NCBI GenBank assembly: GCA_018901625.1
Contig: JAHIEM010000088.1
Span: 1-5,185, forward strand
Direction: 5' to 3'
Source of the DNA: Nanobdellota archaeon
GTDB taxonomy: Archaea > Nanobdellota > Nanobdellia > Pacearchaeales > GW2011-AR1
Length of the DNA stretch: 5,185 bases
The notes under the pieces were generated by a model. It saw only the letters and a program-made list of their open reading frames with translations. It was not told the origin of the DNA and did not search any database. Positions 3,884 through 5,185 of the stretch are shown here, one piece after another; the stretch's first letter is position 1; each line of letters begins with the position of its first letter. The translations under genes were made by a program, and so were the position numbers.

Positions 3884-5185
3884 AAGTAATGTTAATAAAT
3901 ATCAAAAATGAGTGGGGTGGGATTCCTTTAGGTCTTATTTATGTAGCTGGATACTTAAGAAAAGAAGTGAAAGATGTAGTGATCAAAATAATAAATAAAG
4001 ACTATATAAATGAAATAAAAAAGTTTTCTCCAGATATTATCGGGATTAGTGCCATGAGCAACGAATTCTTCTCTGCAAAAAAATTAGCTGAAAGAATAAA
4101 GGATGAAAGAATAAATTCTGTCATGGTTTTGGGTGGAGTTCATATTACTATGGCGCCCAATAATTTGTTAGAAACGGTATTTGATATAGGGGTAGTGGGG
4201 GAAGGGGAAAAAACTTTTTCTGAATTAGTGAGGCAGATAGAAAAAGATAAAAGACTAAAAATAGAAAACCTAAAGAAAATTAATGGCTTGGCTATTAATG
4301 ATAATGGAAAACTATTTTTAACAGGGACAAGAGAACAAATAAAAAATTTAGATGAAATACCCTTTCCGGCATTTGATTTAATAAACCTCAAGGAGATGTT
4401 ATTGCCTGGACCAGCGACAACGCGATTAATGGGGATAAGGAGCTATTTAATGACTTCGAGAGGATGCCCGTATAACTGTACTTTCTGTTGCTCTCAGGCA
4501 TATTGGAAAACAGTTAGATGGCACTCTGAAAAAAGAGTTGTTGATGAGATTGAATTGTGGATAAAAAAATATAAGGTAGACCATTTTATTGTCAATGATG
4601 ATCTTTTTTCAGTCTCTAAGGAAAGGATAAAAAAAATAATTGACCTCATGAAAAAAAGGAAACTTTTAGGAAAGGCAACATTTGAGGTTATGGCAAGAGC
4701 AAATTTATTTGATGAAGAAAAGGCAGATTTATTCAAAAAACTGAATGTTACCACTGTTAGTTTTGGCTTTGAATCTGGTTCTGAAAAGATGTTGAAATAT
4801 TTGAAGGGAGGAAATGTTACTGTAAAACAAAATGCTGATGCAGTTAGAATTTGTAACAAAAATGGATTAAAAATGCGTGGATTTTTCATAATTGGTTCTC
4901 CAGATGAAGAAGAAAAAGATATTATTAAAACTTTAGAATTCATAAAAAATAACGAGATGGGAACGGTTTGGGTATTCCAGGCGGTACCTTATCCGGGAAC
5001 AGAATTTTGGCGTAGGGCATTAAAAGACAAAATTATTAATAAAAAATTTTATACTACTGGCAAGAATCTGAGTATGACTGAACTAAATCCAGATTATCTT
5101 TTAACAAAAAAAATTTCTAAGGAAAAATTTGTAGACTTATTTAAATTGGTTAGGGGAGAAGCAGATAAAATTAATTCAAAATATA
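3880..5185 (+). CDS. B12-binding-domain radical SAM protein (3' end outside window)
   Basis: The frame is open from ATG 3880 to the right edge, 435 codons, and is probably near its end since relatives are often about 450-550 residues. Residues 1 to about 130 match the N-terminal cobalamin-binding-type domain: PLGLIYVAGYLR, a strand with SPDIIGISAMS, then VLGGVHITMAPN and GVVGEGEKTFSEL. As is usual in this class, the DxHxxG cobalamin-ligating motif of methionine-synthase-type domains is absent. The radical SAM core starts near 190 with C196-x3-C200-x2-C203 (RGCPYNCTFCC), which holds the 4Fe-4S cluster that cleaves S-adenosylmethionine. Later core motifs are GFESGSE (296-302) and GFFIIGSPDE (334-343). 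Relatives (BchE-like and P-methylase-like proteins) methylate unactivated carbons, form rings or make other radical changes, often on lipids or secondary metabolites. Next to glycosyltransferases, a lipid- or sugar-modifying role is plausible but inferred. Base composition appears more AT-rich than in the epimerase gene. Confidence 0.9.
   Translation, partial: MKVMLINIKNEWGGIPLGLIYVAGYLRKEVKDVVIKIINKDYINEIKKFSPDIIGISAMSNEFFSAKKLAERIKDERINSVMVLGGVHITMAPNNLLETVFDIGVVGEGEKTFSELVRQIEKDKRLKIENLKKINGLAINDNGKLFLTGTREQIKNLDEIPFPAFDLINLKEMLLPGPATTRLMGIRSYLMTSRGCPYNCTFCCSQAYWKTVRWHSEKRVVDEIELWIKKYKVDHFIVNDDLFSVSKERIKKIIDLMKKRKLLGKATFEVMARANLFDEEKADLFKKLNVTTVSFGFESGSEKMLKYLKGGNVTVKQNADAVRICNKNGLKMRGFFIIGSPDEEEKDIIKTLEFIKNNEMGTVWVFQAVPYPGTEFWRRALKDKIINKKFYTTGKNLSMTELNPDYLLTKKISKEKFVDLFKLVRGEADKINSKY

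Noticed and set aside
4494..4943. 149-codon open frame on the minus strand
   Set aside because: It lies entirely antisense to the radical SAM core, has a low-complexity Ser/Phe-rich product made by reverse-reading Lys/Glu codons, and matches no family.
1..5185. CRISPR arrays, tRNA or rRNA genes, insertion sequences, attachment sites
   Set aside because: I saw no spaced direct repeats, no cloverleaf-like segment, no transposase motifs and no terminal inverted repeats; the window is almost fully occupied by the protein-coding genes described.

Overview
The window looks like part of a surface-glycan or glycolipid biosynthesis region from an AT-rich archaeon. The archaeal assignment rests on promoter architecture. 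Four of the five main genes have a purine-rich BRE-like hexamer plus an AT-rich TATA-like octamer (CTTAAAAA, CTTAATAA, TTTATTAA, TTTAAAAT) centred about 22-27 nt before the start codon, where a leaderless archaeal transcript would place it. The fifth sits at about 32 nt. None of the starts has a convincing Shine-Dalgarno sequence. A DPANN-type or other uncultured archaeon is plausible, but the lineage cannot be fixed from this sequence.

Layout: (1) 1-554, minus strand, N-terminal part of an FAD-dependent oxidoreductase of the protoporphyrinogen-oxidase/UDP-galactopyranose-mutase-like group, running off the left edge. (2) 555-675, a divergent intergenic region with two promoters and a central dyad. 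(3) 676-1527, plus strand, a family 2 glycosyltransferase with a C-terminal membrane anchor. (4) 1528-1617, a short convergent gap. (5) 1618-2616, minus strand, an extended-SDR sugar-nucleotide epimerase most like CDP-paratose 2-epimerase. (6) 2617-2714, a second divergent region in which two BRE/TATA elements form a 9-bp inverted repeat. (7) 2715-3806, plus strand, a complete GT4-type (GT-B fold) glycosyltransferase. (8) 3803-3883, a 26-codon ORF joined to both neighbours by ATGA overlaps, of doubtful reality. (9) 3880 to the right edge, plus strand, a radical SAM protein with an N-terminal cobalamin-binding-type domain, missing its C-terminus.

The genes plausibly work together: the epimerase would supply an activated sugar, the GT2 and GT4 enzymes would add sugars to a lipid- or protein-linked acceptor at the cytoplasmic face of the membrane, and the two redox enzymes would modify the sugar, the lipid or another component. 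The shared pathway is inferred from proximity. The genes alternate in strand and appear to have individual promoters, so they are not one operon. Each protein belongs to a known family. I see no clearly new system; the points worth a second look are the promoter geometry, the paired dyads, the nested mini-ORF, an altered GT4 motif, and the unassigned B12-radical SAM enzyme.
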